Shown here in pieces: positions 6,396 to 7,889 of a DNA stretch of 7,889 nucleotides. The notes under the pieces were generated by a model. It was not told the origin of the DNA. It was given only the letters and a program-made list of their open reading frames with translations, and ran no database searches. How positions within the stretch are numbered: position 1 is the first letter of the stretch; the number at the start of each line of letters is the position of its first letter. Where the stretch lies: the NCBI GenBank assembly GCA_948829205.1, contig CAQLOA010000061.1:1-7889 (forward strand), in the 5' to 3' direction. The position numbers and the translations under genes are program-made. This DNA is from an uncultured Eggerthellaceae bacterium (GTDB lineage Bacteria > Actinomycetota > Coriobacteriia > Coriobacteriales > Eggerthellaceae).

Positions 6396-7889
6396 ATGCC
6401 AGGAAGGGACGGTGGGGCGCAGCGAAGGCGCGTTCCAGACTCCAGGCACCAGCAGGCGGCGAGACCGCTCGATCCGGCCGCACGGCGAACGGGCGAAGGA
6501 CGCCCCAACCCGCACGGTTCGTCGCGTCAGGACGCCTATCGCGCCAACGACCCCCGTCGCCGCAACGCCGCGTCTTACCCTCCCAAGCCTGACGGCCGCT
6601 CGCGAACCGCAGGACGCGACGCGCAGCGCAACCGTGCGCAAAGCGCGGCCGGCAGCTCTCGCCGCAGCAAAGGTTCCTTCAATCCCGACCCTTCCCCCAT
6701 GCCGTCCGCCACGCAAGGTGCCAGCAGAGGGGCTTCCAAGGCCGCATCGTCCGCTGCTGCGGCAGCAGGCTCGGCCCTTTCATCCATCGGGCGTGCATAC
6801 TCCTCGCTTTGGCGCAGGAGCAAGCCCGTCGCCATCGGGCTCGTCGCCATCCTCGTCGTCGCGGTCTTCTCGCTCTTTTCCCTGCTCGCGCCGCATGACC
6901 GCATAGCCGACGGGATCCGGGTAGGGGAGGTCGACGTCTCGGGCATGACCGTGGACGAGGCAGCGGCAGCCATAGGAGACAAGTACACGCAGCATCTCAA
7001 CGCCACCACCGTCTACATCTTCGCAGACGAGGAGACGGCGAACTCGGCCGACATCGAGCTTCAGATGATCCAGAACGAGGCGCTTGCCGAACAGCTTTCC
7101 TTCGAGGAGGCGCAGAGCAACAAGAAGCTTTGGATAACCTCGGCGGAGTCCCTTCAGGCCTCCGTCCCTTCCAAGGACCTCGCACAGGAAGCGCTAGACC
7201 TGGGCAATCGGCTTGGGATGCTGGGACGCCTGGGGGCGTCAGAGGAAGACCTTGCGATAACGCCCAGGGCCGCATACGACGAGTCGATGCTGTCGGGGCT
7301 CGTGTCCGACATCAACATGGCGTTGGGGTCTCCGGTCGAGGACTACTCCCTCTCCATCGACGGCGAGGACGTCTCCGTCGTCGATGGCTGCGACGGAAGC
7401 CGGCTCGACGACGGCGAGTTCAAAGGCCGCCTGGACGAGGCGCTGCTGGTCGACGAGTCCGCGCTTCAGAAGTTCGTTGCCGACGTTCGCCCCGCCACCT
7501 ACAAGATCGACCAGGGCGCAGCCGAGCTTGCGAAGTCTGCCATACAGGAGGCCGTCCCCGGCTCCGTCGAGTTCGTCTCCGAGGAGAAGACGGTGTCCTT
7601 CGACAGGCCGACGCTCATGAGCTGGATCGCAACCAGGGCAAGCCAGCACGACGGGACATGGTACCTCGAGCCCTACATCGACGAGGTGAAGGCCTCGAAG
7701 GACATCCTCGAAGCCGTCAACGTGCATTCGCTGGGGGAGGACGTAAAGGTCTCCATCGACTTCGGCGACGACGGCTCCATATGGGTGAACACCAGCAAGG
7801 ATGTCGCAGTCCCCAACATCGAGGGAGCGCTGGACACGCTGGACGGCGCCCTCTTCGCCTCCTACAGAAGCTCCCTGCAGCCGTCCCCC
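6396..7889 (+). CDS. Membrane-anchored protein with peptidoglycan-binding-type repeats (VanW or L,D-transpeptidase type), 3' end outside the window
   Basis: The frame is open for 498 codons to the window edge without a stop. Residues 1 to about 144 form a cytoplasmic head rich in Arg, Ser, Pro, Ala, Gln and Asn, likely disordered. One membrane helix follows at about 145-165 (VAIGLVAILVVAVFSLFSLL), preceded by basic residues, so the rest is outside the cell. At 170-193, IADGIRVGEVDVSGMTVDEA matches the start of a YoaR/PG_binding_4-type domain. A second such module appears around 325-350 (VDGCDGSRLDDGEF), and a third possible one lies near the end. In this architecture the missing C terminus is usually a VanW domain or a YkuD L,D-transpeptidase; I cannot tell which. 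ATG 6396 is four bases after pgsA, with AGGAAGG 12 bases upstream (rather far), so translation may be coupled to pgsA. The role is inferred to be in cell-wall building or cross-linking. Confidence 0.7.
   Translation, partial: MPGRDGGAQRRRVPDSRHQQAARPLDPAARRTGEGRPNPHGSSRQDAYRANDPRRRNAASYPPKPDGRSRTAGRDAQRNRAQSAAGSSRRSKGSFNPDPSPMPSATQGASRGASKAASSAAAAAGSALSSIGRAYSSLWRRSKPVAIGLVAILVVAVFSLFSLLAPHDRIADGIRVGEVDVSGMTVDEAAAAIGDKYTQHLNATTVYIFADEETANSADIELQMIQNEALAEQLSFEEAQSNKKLWITSAESLQASVPSKDLAQEALDLGNRLGMLGRLGASEEDLAITPRAAYDESMLSGLVSDINMALGSPVEDYSLSIDGEDVSVVDGCDGSRLDDGEFKGRLDEALLVDESALQKFVADVRPATYKIDQGAAELAKSAIQEAVPGSVEFVSEEKTVSFDRPTLMSWIATRASQHDGTWYLEPYIDEVKASKDILEAVNVHSLGEDVKVSIDFGDDGSIWVNTSKDVAVPNIEGALDTLDGALFASYRSSLQPSP

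Noticed and set aside
5860..6906. 348-codon plus-strand frame overlapping pgsA and the next gene
   Set aside because: Arg/Pro/Ser-rich shifted reading of pgsA, whose own frame carries the perfect CDP-alcohol motif. The downstream part competes with the frame that has the membrane helix and wall domains.

Overview
The window is GC-rich DNA with GC-ending codons, tight gene packing and strong Shine-Dalgarno sites. Together with the gene content, this suggests a high-GC anaerobe. An actinobacterium of the Coriobacteriia/Eggerthellaceae type is my best guess, but no marker gene here proves it.

Layout: (1) 1-55 is the 3' part of a tRNA-Pro(GGG). (2) 56-265 is a leader with one short dyad. (3) 266-5625 is a six-gene, same-strand operon in the canonical order echA-echB-echC-echD-echE-echF, encoding a membrane-bound, energy-converting group 4 [NiFe] hydrogenase. 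(4) 5626-5749 holds a weak terminator candidate and an extended -10 promoter. (5) 5750-6391 is a CDP-alcohol phosphatidyltransferase, probably PgsA. (6) 6396-7889 is the beginning of a membrane-anchored protein with peptidoglycan-binding-type repeats (VanW or L,D-transpeptidase type), cut by the window end.

How the genes work together: EchF (two [4Fe-4S] clusters) should take electrons from reduced ferredoxin. EchC (one [4Fe-4S] cluster) passes them to the NiFe centre in EchE, with EchD as a structural partner. EchB and EchA are the membrane arm that couples proton reduction to ion pumping. Both NiFe-binding CxxC motifs are intact, so this is a hydrogenase and not respiratory complex I. The last two genes form a separate cell-envelope unit (phospholipid synthesis and cell wall).

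Most notable points: echD carries a reading-frame break at about 3928-3932 that separates its conserved domain from an Ala/Lys/Glu-rich tail. EchE ends exactly where maturation proteases normally cut, so it appears to be made in mature form. The last gene has an unusually long (about 144 residues) basic, disordered cytoplasmic head. I saw no mobile element, CRISPR array or wholly unknown system.
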